From assembly GCA_002396125.1 (NCBI GenBank), contig DGWL01000032.1, positions 47,589 to 56,110 on the forward strand: a DNA stretch of 8,522 bases, written 5' to 3'. Position 1 is the first letter of the stretch. Every line of letters starts with the position of its first letter. Below are positions 1-5,959 of the stretch, piece by piece. This DNA comes from Porphyromonadaceae bacterium UBA4259 (GTDB lineage: Bacteria; Bacteroidota; Bacteroidia; Bacteroidales; Muribaculaceae). The notes beneath the pieces were generated by a model. The model did not search any database and was not told the DNA's origin. It saw only the letters and a program-made list of their open reading frames with translations. The position numbers were made by a program, and so were the translations under genes.

Positions 1-2151
1 CTAAAACTATTGTTGGCCGTAATCGCATTAGCCACTTTCACTGCACAAGCCGATGTCGTTATCAACGAGACCAACTTTCCTGATGAGGATTTCCGTTACT
101 ATGTAAAAAACGAGCACTTCTACTTCATAAATGGAGTGGCTGTGTATCCCGGAGCCGACGATGTACTAACTGCCGCCGAACTTGCCACCTACAAGGACAT
201 GAACGTTGCGTATAACCACAACAACATCGCAAGTTTGCAAGGCATTGAATTCTTCACTAATCTCAATGTCCTTAATTGCAATAGAAACAAGTTAACCTCC
301 GTCAATCTCTCCAACAACAAACAGCTCGAGTGGCTCATCATCTATAGCAACCAGTTAACCTCACTCGACATGACGAGTAACACCCGGCTCAAATATTTAA
401 GGTGCTGGCAAAACACAACTATGACCTCACTTAATGTGGCTGGACTCACACAACTCATCGAGCTGGATTGCAACGGCTGCAATTTATCCACGCTCAACAT
501 TTCGGGGTGCACCGGGCTACAATTATTAAAGGTATATGGAAACAACTTGCAAGGCACAGGAGCCGCCGATTTCCTGTCAAGCCTGCCAACAGTCACCGAT
601 GGCAAACTGTATTATGGCTACGAAAACGCCTCACACGACAATAAGCCGTTGACCAGTGAAGATCTTGCACTCATTCGTGCCAAAGGTTGGACACCTTACT
701 ACTACAGCCTAAGCGCCGACGATTTTGTCGAGTACCCAGTTGCTGTTCCTTTAACCGCTACCTACTTCCCCGATGCCAAATTCCGCACTGCCATTACACA
801 ATACGACACCGATGGCGACGGCATTCTCTCGCATGAAGAACTCAACGCTGTCACTACGCTTTCTTTGAATCAAAAAAGCATTCAAAACCTGCAGGGTATT
901 GAGTACTTTACAGAACTCAAACAACTCTTTTGCAACGACAACCAGCTCACTTCGCTCGACGTGAGCAAAAACACCAAGCTGCAATTGCTTGATTGCTTCA
1001 ACAACCGCATTACCACCCTTGATGTGAGCAACCACGAGTCGCTCTTCCGCGTGTTCTGTAACAACAACCGGCTCGAGAACCTTGTCATTAACAACTGCCC
1101 CAATCTCAGCCAACTCTACATCTATCGTAATCGTATTCCTTTCAGAAAAATGGTGGATTTATTTGATGCACTGCCTGAGACTTCAGAAACCACCTATTTC
1201 CGCATGTACGACAACTCCAACCTCTCTGAGGGCAACAAGATGTATGATTGCCAAGCACTGCGTAATGCCATCGACCGCGGATGGACACCTGAGCAATATC
1301 TCAACGGCGATTGGGTTCCCTTCTACGGCATCACCGACTATTCCATCATCGTGGGCGGTGTGCAAATCACCGAAGCCAACATGGACAATATTACCGGTGC
1401 CGACATTACAGGCTCTGTAACCTATAACCCCTACGAGAATGTGCTCACACTCACCAATGCCACTATTACCAGCGCCGATTGCATCAGAACAGGCAACACA
1501 GTACATGGATTGAAAATTCTTATTTCAGGCGAAGTGAACCTCACTGCGACCCAACATGGCCGCCCCGCCATCATTTTCAACAATTTGGATGGTGACGTCA
1601 TTCAAGGCATCAGTGACGGCGACCAATATGCAAAGCTCAACATCAATGTGCCTGGCGGCAACTACGTCACACCTGCCATCTACTACATAAGCGGTTATGG
1701 AACGCGTTGCTACATCAAGGATATAGACATCCACATGACTGGCAATGCCTACATTGGCTCAGAGAATTGGGACGAAAAACTCACCGTTGAAAATTCAACT
1801 ATCATATCGGAGGCACCCCATGGCGAATTCTATGTGATTGACGATGTGCAGCTCGACGGCTGCTATGTGGCTCTGCCCGAGGGCGGTTACTTCGACCGTG
1901 GGCAGCTGTGCAATGCTCTGGGGCAGACTCATTATGGACCCTATCAAATACTTCGCACCCAAGCCGAGCCAGTTGTCGGCGACGTGAACGGTGACGATGT
2001 GTGCAACAGTGCCGACGTGACAGCACTCTACCAGTTCATCCTTAACAACGATGCTAGCAAAGTGGTCAACGGCGACCAAAATGGCGATGGCACCATCAAC
2101 AGCGCCGACGTGACCGCCGTCTACAAGATTATATTGGGAAGTGAAAATTAA
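1..2151 (+). CDS. Secreted leucine-rich-repeat / EF-hand protein with C-terminal dockerin (5' partial)
   Basis: The reading frame is open to the left edge. Its first visible codons encode a hydrophobic stretch ending in TAQA, the tail of a signal peptide, so the true start lies upstream and the TTG at base 10 is unlikely to be the start. Counting from base 10, residues about 17-235 and 247-440 are two related modules. Each begins with an FPDxxFR-like motif, continues through an EF-hand-like segment and the phrase LQGIEfFT, then four or so short LRRs of the form LxxLxCxxNxLTSLdvS, and ends in GWTP. The second module has a clean EF-hand loop (DTDGDGILSHEE, 266-277). Residues about 443-650 form a beta-rich region with Asn/Thr-rich strands, of the sort seen in Bacteroidales surface proteins. 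Residues 657-713 are a type I dockerin-like pair of calcium loops, GDVNGDDVCNSAD and GDQNGDGTINSAD. Inference: an exported adhesion or glycan/protein-binding protein. No T9SS C-terminal domain is seen; the partner is unknown. Confidence 0.85.
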   Translation, partial: LKLLLAVIALATFTAQADVVINETNFPDEDFRYYVKNEHFYFINGVAVYPGADDVLTAAELATYKDMNVAYNHNNIASLQGIEFFTNLNVLNCNRNKLTSVNLSNNKQLEWLIIYSNQLTSLDMTSNTRLKYLRCWQNTTMTSLNVAGLTQLIELDCNGCNLSTLNISGCTGLQLLKVYGNNLQGTGAADFLSSLPTVTDGKLYYGYENASHDNKPLTSEDLALIRAKGWTPYYYSLSADDFVEYPVAVPLTATYFPDAKFRTAITQYDTDGDGILSHEELNAVTTLSLNQKSIQNLQGIEYFTELKQLFCNDNQLTSLDVSKNTKLQLLDCFNNRITTLDVSNHESLFRVFCNNNRLENLVINNCPNLSQLYIYRNRIPFRKMVDLFDALPETSETTYFRMYDNSNLSEGNKMYDCQALRNAIDRGWTPEQYLNGDWVPFYGITDYSIIVGGVQITEANMDNITGADITGSVTYNPYENVLTLTNATITSADCIRTGNTVHGLKILISGEVNLTATQHGRPAIIFNNLDGDVIQGISDGDQYAKLNINVPGGNYVTPAIYYISGYGTRCYIKDIDIHMTGNAYIGSENWDEKLTVENSTIISEAPHGEFYVIDDVQLDGCYVALPEGGYFDRGQLCNALGQTHYGPYQILRTQAEPVVGDVNGDDVCNSADVTALYQFILNNDASKVVNGDQNGDGTINSADVTAVYKIILGSEN

Positions 2152-2218
2152 TGAATAATTTAGAATTTAGAGATTAGTTAATCTATTTACAATATTAACC
2201 TATTAAACAAACAAATTT

Positions 2219-2758
2219 ATGAAAAAGTTATTTTTAATGATTGCAACTGTGGCATTAATGACTGCATGCAATGGTAATGGCAATGGAACAACCAGTGGCA
2301 GCACAGCCGCAAGTGGCGACAGCACAGCTCAAGCAATTGAGCAACCTGCAAGTGGCGCAATGGAAGAAGGCTCTAAGGGTCCTGGCACTCTTGAGGCTAC
2401 CAACTTCACTATCGATGTGCCCGAAGGATGGGAAGTGACCAAGAAATCCGAAGAGGAACTTGGCGTTAAGCCTCCCGAAGGCAAGGTTTTCAGCTTCCAG
2501 TATTCCGACCAGGCCAATCATGAGCAAGAGAAGCAAATTATGATGGACCTTAAAGGTATGAAGGACCTGGGAGAGAAACAGTTTGGCGACAACACCTATC
2601 ACCTCTACATGTGGGAGCAAGAGTTTGAAGGCACATTCAAGGCTCTTCTCAAGATTGGTGACGGTCAATCAGGCTCTCTTGAGGTAACTTGCAGTGGTCT
2701 AGAGGATGCCAACAGCGATGTGGTTGGTCAAATCTTAGGCAATGTAAAGATTAAATAA
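2219..2758 (+). CDS. Small putative lipoprotein, first of a tandem paralogous pair
   Basis: A 179-residue protein starts with MKKLFLMIATVALMTAC; the short hydrophobic core followed by MTAC is a lipobox, so Cys17 is the predicted lipidated residue. A low-complexity Gly/Ser/Thr/Asn linker (about 18-45) follows, then a compact domain containing FTIDVPEGWE near residue 63, GDNTYHLYMWE in the middle, and a closing DVVGQILGNVKIK. The 'F-x-I-x-x-P-x-GWE' opening resembles PsbP/DcrB-like small periplasmic lipoprotein domains, but that assignment is only a guess from pattern. Function is not recognised. It begins 67 bp after the dockerin protein and is followed after 36 bp by a paralogue, so the two lipoproteins are probably co-transcribed up to the terminator at 3367. 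The ATG is preceded by the A-rich ACAAATTT instead of a Shine-Dalgarno site, as is usual in this phylum. Confidence 0.85.
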   Translation: MKKLFLMIATVALMTACNGNGNGTTSGSTAASGDSTAQAIEQPASGAMEEGSKGPGTLEATNFTIDVPEGWEVTKKSEEELGVKPPEGKVFSFQYSDQANHEQEKQIMMDLKGMKDLGEKQFGDNTYHLYMWEQEFEGTFKALLKIGDGQSGSLEVTCSGLEDANSDVVGQILGNVKIK

Positions 2759-2794
2759 CCTTTTTAATAATCACTTTAATTAACTACATTAATT

Positions 2795-3343
2795 ATGAAA
2801 AAGTTTTTATTCTTAGTAGCAGCAGTTGCCATGATGAATGCTTGCAATGGTAACAGTAACACAAGTGCTAACGCTAGTGGCGAGAAGACCGACTCGGCTA
2901 ACGTTGCTCAAAACAACGAGGCCGCCAGCGAGGCTACTACCGGCGAAGCTGTTGAGAACGACTTCTTCAAAATTACCAACATTCCTAATGGCTGGGAGAA
3001 GGACGCAGAGCTGGAGAGTGAGCGCAGAATCGACATTAAGCTGAAACCCGGCACCGACCTGGGCGAGTGGCAGTATGTTGAAGTTGAGCATGAGGACTTC
3101 CAGGATGTTAAAGAATGGCTCGACCAAGTGCTTGTGGGTAGTGAAGCAACCCGCAAACTTGCCGAGGACGTAACCATTGGCGACAAGACCTACAAGCAGG
3201 TGAAGTGGATTAACAGCGCCGACGTGAGCTGCGCTCTCATTGGCAAGACACCCAAGGGCGTGATTCAAATCAAGCTCACCGAGAAACTCACTCTCGACAA
3301 TCCCGACGTGAAAGCCATCATCGAGGGCATTGAGTACAAGTAA
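2795..3343 (+). CDS. Small putative lipoprotein, second of a tandem paralogous pair
   Basis: A 182-residue protein beginning MKKFLFLVAAVAMMNAC, with Cys17 in a lipobox-like MNAC, then an Asn/Ser/Ala/Glu-rich linker to about residue 50. The folded part shares with its upstream neighbour the phrases F-K-I-T-N-I-P-N-GWE, GDKTYKQVKW, a 'xALIGKTPKG' segment aligning with 'KALLKIGDGQSG', and a tail in which NPDVKAIIEGIEYK matches NSDVVGQILGNVKIK. The signal peptides are also alike, including the CNGN just after the lipobox. The pair therefore arose by an old tandem duplication. The domain here is more charged, with a run of Glu/Lys/Asp. Function is unknown; an envelope-anchored periplasmic or surface location is inferred. 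It ends 23 bp before a strong hairpin terminator. Confidence 0.85.
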   Translation: MKKFLFLVAAVAMMNACNGNSNTSANASGEKTDSANVAQNNEAASEATTGEAVENDFFKITNIPNGWEKDAELESERRIDIKLKPGTDLGEWQYVEVEHEDFQDVKEWLDQVLVGSEATRKLAEDVTIGDKTYKQVKWINSADVSCALIGKTPKGVIQIKLTEKLTLDNPDVKAIIEGIEYK

Positions 3344-3366
3344 GAAACTAACTTTTATTCATTTGT

Positions 3367-3416
3367 AACCGGCATGGCAGGCAATAGAGCCCAGCCATGC
3401 CGGTTATTCTTTTATA
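3367..3416 (+). terminator. Intrinsic terminator after the lipoprotein pair
   Basis: A perfect 12-bp inverted repeat (AACCGGCATGGC at 3367-3378 and GCCATGCCGGTT at 3394-3405) encloses a 15-nt loop, within which GGC and GCC can extend the stem. It is followed on the + strand by the T-rich TATTCTTTTATAAA. It lies between convergent genes. The T-tract is better on the + side, so the main role is ending the lipoprotein transcript; it may also stop the plug-gene transcript from the other side. Confidence 0.85.
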
Positions 3417-3425
3417 AACATAAAT

Positions 3426-4685
3426 TCAGCGACCTGAATAGACGATACCAAAGCCCACGAAGTGATCGTAGCGCTCACCAAAGGGGCGGTCATAGACCTT
3501 GACAAGATACTCGTTGGCCGTCTGGTACTTATCGCCCTCGATTTTAGCCGTCTGCCCTACTCCTGTTCCGTTAGGCACCCACAGGAACTGATAATTATAA
3601 GCCCCCTGCTTGAGAAGGATGTCGCAATTGTAGGTCCCGTTATTTGAGTCATAGCGCATGAGGCATTGCTCGGCAGGCATTCCCAGTGTGAACTCACCTT
3701 GCACAAAAAGGTTGCCCCCCTCAAGGCGCTCACCCGTGTAGAGCGCGAAGTGAGTCACGATATAGTCGCTCTCTATCATTGAGTCGTGAGCTCCCGAGGT
3801 GCGAATGGTGAATCGTCCGAATTGTGTTTTGTCATACAGATACTGCCCGTCGACACGCGGCAGTGCAGTGTAGAGCGTGGCGTGGTAGTAGGGCTCAAAG
3901 TACTGAATGCGCTCCACCCCCATGTTCATTGAGTTGACATTCACCATGTCGATGCGCCGGTACTCATTTCCTGCAGGGAAAATAAGGTCGCGGTTGTGCT
4001 CAAAGGTAACCTTGCTGCCGCTCACCATCATGGGTTTGGTGACTAGAACCTCGCGGTCGGGCCGAGAGTTTTGGCTCACAATAGCGGTGAGTTCGTTGTA
4101 AGGATCACTGATGCGCTCTCCGTTGCGTGTAGTTACCACAAAGTTCACCTGCTGGTTGTGGGCGTTGTAGTCCACATCGGTGTTGGTAGTGACCTCGGCA
4201 TATACTCCCATCGAATTTTCGCACACCGAGAAGCGCGTCTGAAAAAGGATGTTGTCGGGGTCGTCCTGCCGGTAAACCTTGAGCAGATAGTTCCCGCTCT
4301 TGGTTATCACCATGTCGGGGTTAGGTATAACGAAATCGTAGTTGAAATAATGCACAAAGGTTGCCTCACTGGGCTTGAAATCGGTAATGTCGGCCATGTT
4401 AAAACCGTCGACATACTCACTCTCGACCAGTTGCGACGGTTGCCAATTGGCATCGCAGTGAACCACGCTATATCGCAAATACTGCGCATCTAGGTCAAGA
4501 TAGTCGAAGTTGACGTTGAGCACATCATCACTGCCCATCACATAGATGGGTGGGAAATACATGTTGCTCAATGGAGCAATCTTGAGCGATTTCACGTTTG
4601 GGTCGAATATATTGACCTCGGTGTTTTGAGCAGCGACATTAGTCACTGCAACAAGGCACATTATTAAATAGATTATTCGTTTCAT
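3426..4685 (-). CDS. Type IX secretion system plug-family protein (DUF5103 / T9SS_plug)
   Basis: A 419-residue exported protein. The N-terminus MKRIIYLIMCLVAVTNVAAQ is a signal peptide, probably cleaved near AAQ. The mature part opens with a segment like NVKSLKIAPLSNMYFPPI and a lone YLRYSVVHCDANWQPSQL motif. It continues with YVDGFNMADI, HYFNYDFVIPNPD and SGNYLLKVY, all characteristic of the DUF5103 family, renamed for the Plug protein of the Flavobacterium johnsoniae T9SS. The family occludes the periplasmic end of the giant SprA outer-membrane translocon between transport events; this role comes from the F. johnsoniae work and is transferred here by family resemblance. The C-terminal half (QGAYNYQF, YDRPFGERYDHFVGFGIVYS) is also typical, and the length fits a complete protein. 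No other T9SS gene is in the window, which is usual since these genes are scattered. It diverges from msrC. Cys10 lies inside the hydrophobic core, so it is not read as a lipoprotein. Confidence 0.85.
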   Translation of the reverse strand: MKRIIYLIMCLVAVTNVAAQNTEVNIFDPNVKSLKIAPLSNMYFPPIYVMGSDDVLNVNFDYLDLDAQYLRYSVVHCDANWQPSQLVESEYVDGFNMADITDFKPSEATFVHYFNYDFVIPNPDMVITKSGNYLLKVYRQDDPDNILFQTRFSVCENSMGVYAEVTTNTDVDYNAHNQQVNFVVTTRNGERISDPYNELTAIVSQNSRPDREVLVTKPMMVSGSKVTFEHNRDLIFPAGNEYRRIDMVNVNSMNMGVERIQYFEPYYHATLYTALPRVDGQYLYDKTQFGRFTIRTSGAHDSMIESDYIVTHFALYTGERLEGGNLFVQGEFTLGMPAEQCLMRYDSNNGTYNCDILLKQGAYNYQFLWVPNGTGVGQTAKIEGDKYQTANEYLVKVYDRPFGERYDHFVGFGIVYSGR

Positions 4686-4710
4686 TTGTCGGGAAATATT
4701 TCATTTTGGA

Positions 4711-4718
4711 CAAAGATA
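4711..4718 (-). promoter_or_regulatory. Bacteroidetes -7 box for the plug gene
   Basis: The minus strand reads TATCTTTG, an exact match to the Bacteroidetes -7 consensus TAnnTTTG, 26 bp before the plug-gene ATG. This implies a 5' leader of roughly 20 nt. A clear TTTG -33 box is not seen; the -33 position falls in the palindrome at 4730-4751. Confidence 0.6.
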
Positions 4719-4729
4719 ATAAAAATTGG

Positions 4730-4751
4730 TTTAAAAAAGCACTTTTTTAAA
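4730..4751. promoter_or_regulatory. Palindrome between divergent promoters (possible operator)
   Basis: TTTAAAAAAG (4730-4739) and CTTTTTTAAA (4742-4751) form a perfect inverted repeat with a 2-bp centre. The centre is about 22 bp from each of the divergent -7 boxes (4718 on the minus strand and 4762 on the plus strand), so it occupies the -33 region of both promoters. It could be a shared upstream promoter element or a regulator site. The A/T-rich composition means chance is possible. Confidence 0.45.
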
Positions 4752-4761
4752 TCATTATAAC

Positions 4762-4769
4762 TATATTTG
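4762..4769 (+). promoter_or_regulatory. Bacteroidetes -7 box for msrC
   Basis: TATATTTG matches TAnnTTTG exactly and lies 18 bp before the msrC ATG, leaving a very short leader of about 10-12 nt. The T-run at 4743-4748 occupies the -33 region in place of a canonical TTTG. Confidence 0.6.
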
Positions 4770-4787
4770 CATCAAAACCATTGAGTA

Positions 4788-5252
4788 ATGACCAAGCAAG
4801 AGAAATATGAAGAATTGTTGCCTCAAGTGCTGGGGCTGATAGAAGGAGAAACCAATGCCGTGAGCGTGATGGCCAACGTGGCGGCTATGCTGCATGACAC
4901 CTTTGGCTGGTGGTGGACAGGATTTTACACCGCCAGTGGCGACCAATTGGAGTTAGGACCATTTCAGGGACCAGTGGCATGCTACCGCATCAAGCGAGGC
5001 CGAGGAGTGTGTGGCACAGCTTGGGAGCGCAACGAAACAGTTATTGTGCCCGACGTGGAGCAATTTCCCGGCCACATAGCGTGCAGCAGCCTCTCGCGTA
5101 GCGAGATTGTGGTTCCGGTGCATGACCCACAAGGCGCAGTTGTGGCAGTGCTCGACATCGACAGCAAGGACCTCGGCACCTTTGACGAAACCGACCGTAT
5201 ATACCTTGAAAAACTTGCCTCAGCCTTATCTAAAACAGTGGTGTGGGGTTGA
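4788..5252 (+). CDS. msrC: Free methionine-(R)-sulfoxide reductase (GAF-domain fRMsr)
   Basis: This 154-residue protein is a single GAF domain of the fRMsr family, which reduces free L-methionine-(R)-S-oxide to methionine with electrons from thioredoxin in the cytoplasm (EC 1.8.4.14). Family hallmarks are visible: FGWWWTGFY near residue 40, LELGPFQGPVACYRIKRGRGVCGTAW at 54-79 in pieces, VPDVEQFPGHIACSS, and SEIVVPV followed by VLDIDS. The three conserved cysteines are Cys65, Cys75 and Cys99. Their spacing (10 and 24 residues) equals that of the E. coli enzyme (Cys84, Cys94, Cys118), of which the last is the catalytic one, so the enzyme should be active. No signal peptide is present. It has its own promoter and is divergent from the plug gene. 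A sulfoxide-repair role in oxidative stress is established for the family. Confidence 0.95.
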   Translation: MTKQEKYEELLPQVLGLIEGETNAVSVMANVAAMLHDTFGWWWTGFYTASGDQLELGPFQGPVACYRIKRGRGVCGTAWERNETVIVPDVEQFPGHIACSSLSRSEIVVPVHDPQGAVVAVLDIDSKDLGTFDETDRIYLEKLASALSKTVVWG

Positions 5253-5262
5253 TTTTTTGAGC

Positions 5263-5288
5263 AAAAACATGTTATAAAACATATTTTT
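5263..5288 (+). terminator. Weak AT-rich hairpin after msrC, possible terminator
   Basis: AAAAACATGTT (5263-5273) can pair with AACATATTTTT (5278-5288) with one C-A mismatch across a 4-nt ATAA loop, giving an A-stem-T structure 11 bp after the msrC stop. It has little G+C, so it is a weak candidate. The arrangement is nearly symmetrical on the two strands. Confidence 0.35.
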
Positions 5289-5289
5289 C

Positions 5290-5320
5290 TTGGTTTTTCC
5301 AGGGAAAAGAAATAACTTTG
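5290..5320 (+). promoter_or_regulatory. Promoter-like -33/-7 pair upstream of small ORFs
   Basis: TAACTTTG at 5313-5320 is an exact TAnnTTTG -7 box. TTGG at 5290-5293, about 20 bp upstream, fits a -33 element, so both boxes are present at good spacing. Transcription would run into the small-ORF region 5358-5531, which contains no gene of normal size. Confidence 0.55.
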
Positions 5321-5357
5321 CACCCACAAACAAACAAATAGTGATTTTATTTTTTTC

Positions 5358-5390
5358 ATGAGTAAGCCCCCATTACTCGCCAAGTATTAA
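5358..5390 (+). other. Ten-codon leader-like ORF overlapping a hairpin
   Basis: An ATG about 32 nt after the predicted transcription start opens a ten-codon frame (MSKPPLLAKY) ending in TAA at 5388-5390. GAGTAA (5360-5365) and TTACTC (5373-5378) form a perfect 6-bp stem with a GCCCCCA loop inside this frame, starting at the G of the ATG. The combination is reminiscent of a leader peptide, but an ORF this short can arise by chance and no regulated gene of known type follows. Confidence 0.25.
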
Positions 5391-5408
5391 TCTAAAAATT
5401 TAGAGAGT

Positions 5409-5531
5409 ATGAAAAACGAAACAATCAAGAGGGGTGCCAATCGAGTCAATCAACTTCCACCCCACGCCTATCACCCCAACATCTCACTGAGACTGTCAAA
5501 ACGCACCGGCTACATCGCCCGGCCAGAGTGA
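5409..5531 (+). CDS. Small basic protein of 40 residues, hypothetical
   Basis: An ATG at 5409 opens a 40-codon frame ending in TGA at 5529-5531. It begins MKNETIKRGANRV and ends KRTGYIARPE. It carries eight Lys/Arg and only two Glu, so it is strongly basic, without a signal peptide or membrane segment. I recognise no family. In favour: an upstream consensus promoter (5290-5320) about 88 bp away, an AT-rich leader, and a start context (TTTAGAGAGT) that is purine-rich. Against: the length is close to what chance allows. It could instead be part of a small non-coding RNA, or the remains of a longer gene. After it, 5532-5607 holds only a loose inverted repeat (ATAGTTCCG / CGAAACTAT, 5552-5586). 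Confidence 0.35.
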   Translation: MKNETIKRGANRVNQLPPHAYHPNISLRLSKRTGYIARPE

Positions 5532-5607
5532 TATAAGCAGTTGCGAAATATATAGTTCCGAAACAGCCATTTCCCAACGAAACTATTCATTTAGAAATAT
5601 AAAACAA

Positions 5608-5637
5608 GATGCGCCGTTCAGTTGAGAACGACGCATC
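5608..5637 (-). terminator. Displaced gltD-type terminator, distal copy
   Basis: GATGCGCCGTTC (5608-5619) and GAACGACGCATC (5626-5637) pair over 12 positions with one non-Watson-Crick position, which is a G-U wobble in minus-strand RNA. The loop is 6 nt. On the minus strand the stem is followed by TTGTTTTATATTT, a good U-tract. It lies 36 bp after the truncated gltD copy and shares the ATGCGCC arm and the AGTTGA loop with the terminator after intact gltD (7580-7613). Confidence 0.75.
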
Positions 5638-5672
5638 GTATTTATTAATATCAGTAAACTGTCGGCAATTAA

Positions 5673-5800
5673 TTACTCGCCCAGGAGTTGACGTGCCATG
5701 TTTTGGGCGGCGCGGCGGCCGTCACCCATGGCGAGGATTACTGTGGCACCGCCACGCACGATGTCGCCACCGGCATAGAGGTCGGCGATGTTGCTCTGCA
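5673..5800 (-). pseudogene. gltD: gltD 3'-end fragment (duplicate of the last 128 bp of gltD)
   Basis: This segment matches 7638-7765 at 126 of 128 positions without gaps; the differences are 5724/7689 (silent) and 5785/7750 (Ala in place of Gly in the SNIGDLYAGGD motif). It encodes only the last 41-42 residues of the GltD-type enzyme, through DLYAGGDIVRGG and the terminal ARQLLGE plus TAA, and lacks everything upstream. Similarity stops abruptly at 5800/5801. A start-to-stop frame of 63 residues (5673-5864) fuses 21 unrelated residues in frame to the fragment, but a functional product is unlikely because no NADP-binding or catalytic part is present. It is the far-side scar of whatever placed the ATPase island here. 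Confidence 0.9.
5673..5800. repeat. 128-bp direct repeat, left copy
   Basis: Left member of a direct repeat pair offset by exactly 1965 bp from the right copy at 7638-7765, with two mismatches and no gaps. Recombination between the copies would delete 1965 bp, including the ATPase gene, and leave one intact gltD followed by the 5608-5637 terminator. Confidence 0.95.
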
Positions 5801-5863
5801 GACTATATATCTTTCCCATAACGCTCATATTTAGAACATATTGGATTTTCATTCTGTGAATCA

Positions 5864-5929
5864 TTAGATATAATCTCTTATTTTATAATCCGGCATGTCT
5901 TCTTCATCCTCTTTGATGTTGCTTACTTT
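5864..5929 (-). pseudogene. Possible coding remnant (C-terminal tail) between ATPase and gltD fragment
   Basis: The minus strand has an open stretch of 21 sense codons ending in TAA, translating to a charged, natural-looking C-terminus (NIKEDEEDMPDYKIRDYI). It has no plausible upstream start: an in-frame TGA lies just before it, and the only internal ATG gives 10 codons. Its stop overlaps the next ATG as TAATG, the kind of junction found in coupled genes. It may be the tail of a decayed or truncated gene. The piece is too short to exclude chance. Confidence 0.25.
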
Positions 5930-5951
5930 TCAGTTTTTTATAATATAAGAG
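5875..5951. repeat. Imperfect 14-bp inverted repeat downstream of the ATPase gene
   Basis: CTCTTATTTTATAA (5875-5888) and TTATAATATAAGAG (5938-5951) are inverted copies with one mismatch, separated by 49 bp, just after the ATPase stop. They could form a long-looped hairpin or mark an element end. The AT-rich content lowers significance. Confidence 0.35.
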
Positions 5952-5959
5952 GACACACG

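Noticed and set aside
751..1113. Long antisense frames inside the LRR gene and similar frames over the other genes
   Set aside because: They mirror the codon pattern of the real genes on the other strand, have unnatural compositions, and lack starts or promoters of their own.
2171..2184. AGATTA-GT-TAATCT palindrome before the first lipoprotein gene as an operator
   Set aside because: It has only 6-bp arms in AT-rich DNA, and no consensus promoter could be placed around it.
3426..4685. Plug protein read as a lipoprotein because of Cys10
   Set aside because: The Cys lies inside the hydrophobic core, only seven residues after the Lys-Arg pair, and a normal cleavage site follows near AAQ.
5372..5381. 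Third copy of the gltD 3' terminal bases (ATTACTCGCC) as a possible attachment core
   Set aside because: Ten bases match 5672-5681, exactly 300 bp apart, but nothing beyond them does. It lies inside the mini-ORF/hairpin, and a match this short is plausible by chance.
5673..5864. 63-residue start-to-stop frame as a genuine new gene
   Set aside because: Two thirds of it is the copied gltD tail; without independent evidence it is treated as a pseudogene fragment with a chance upstream extension.
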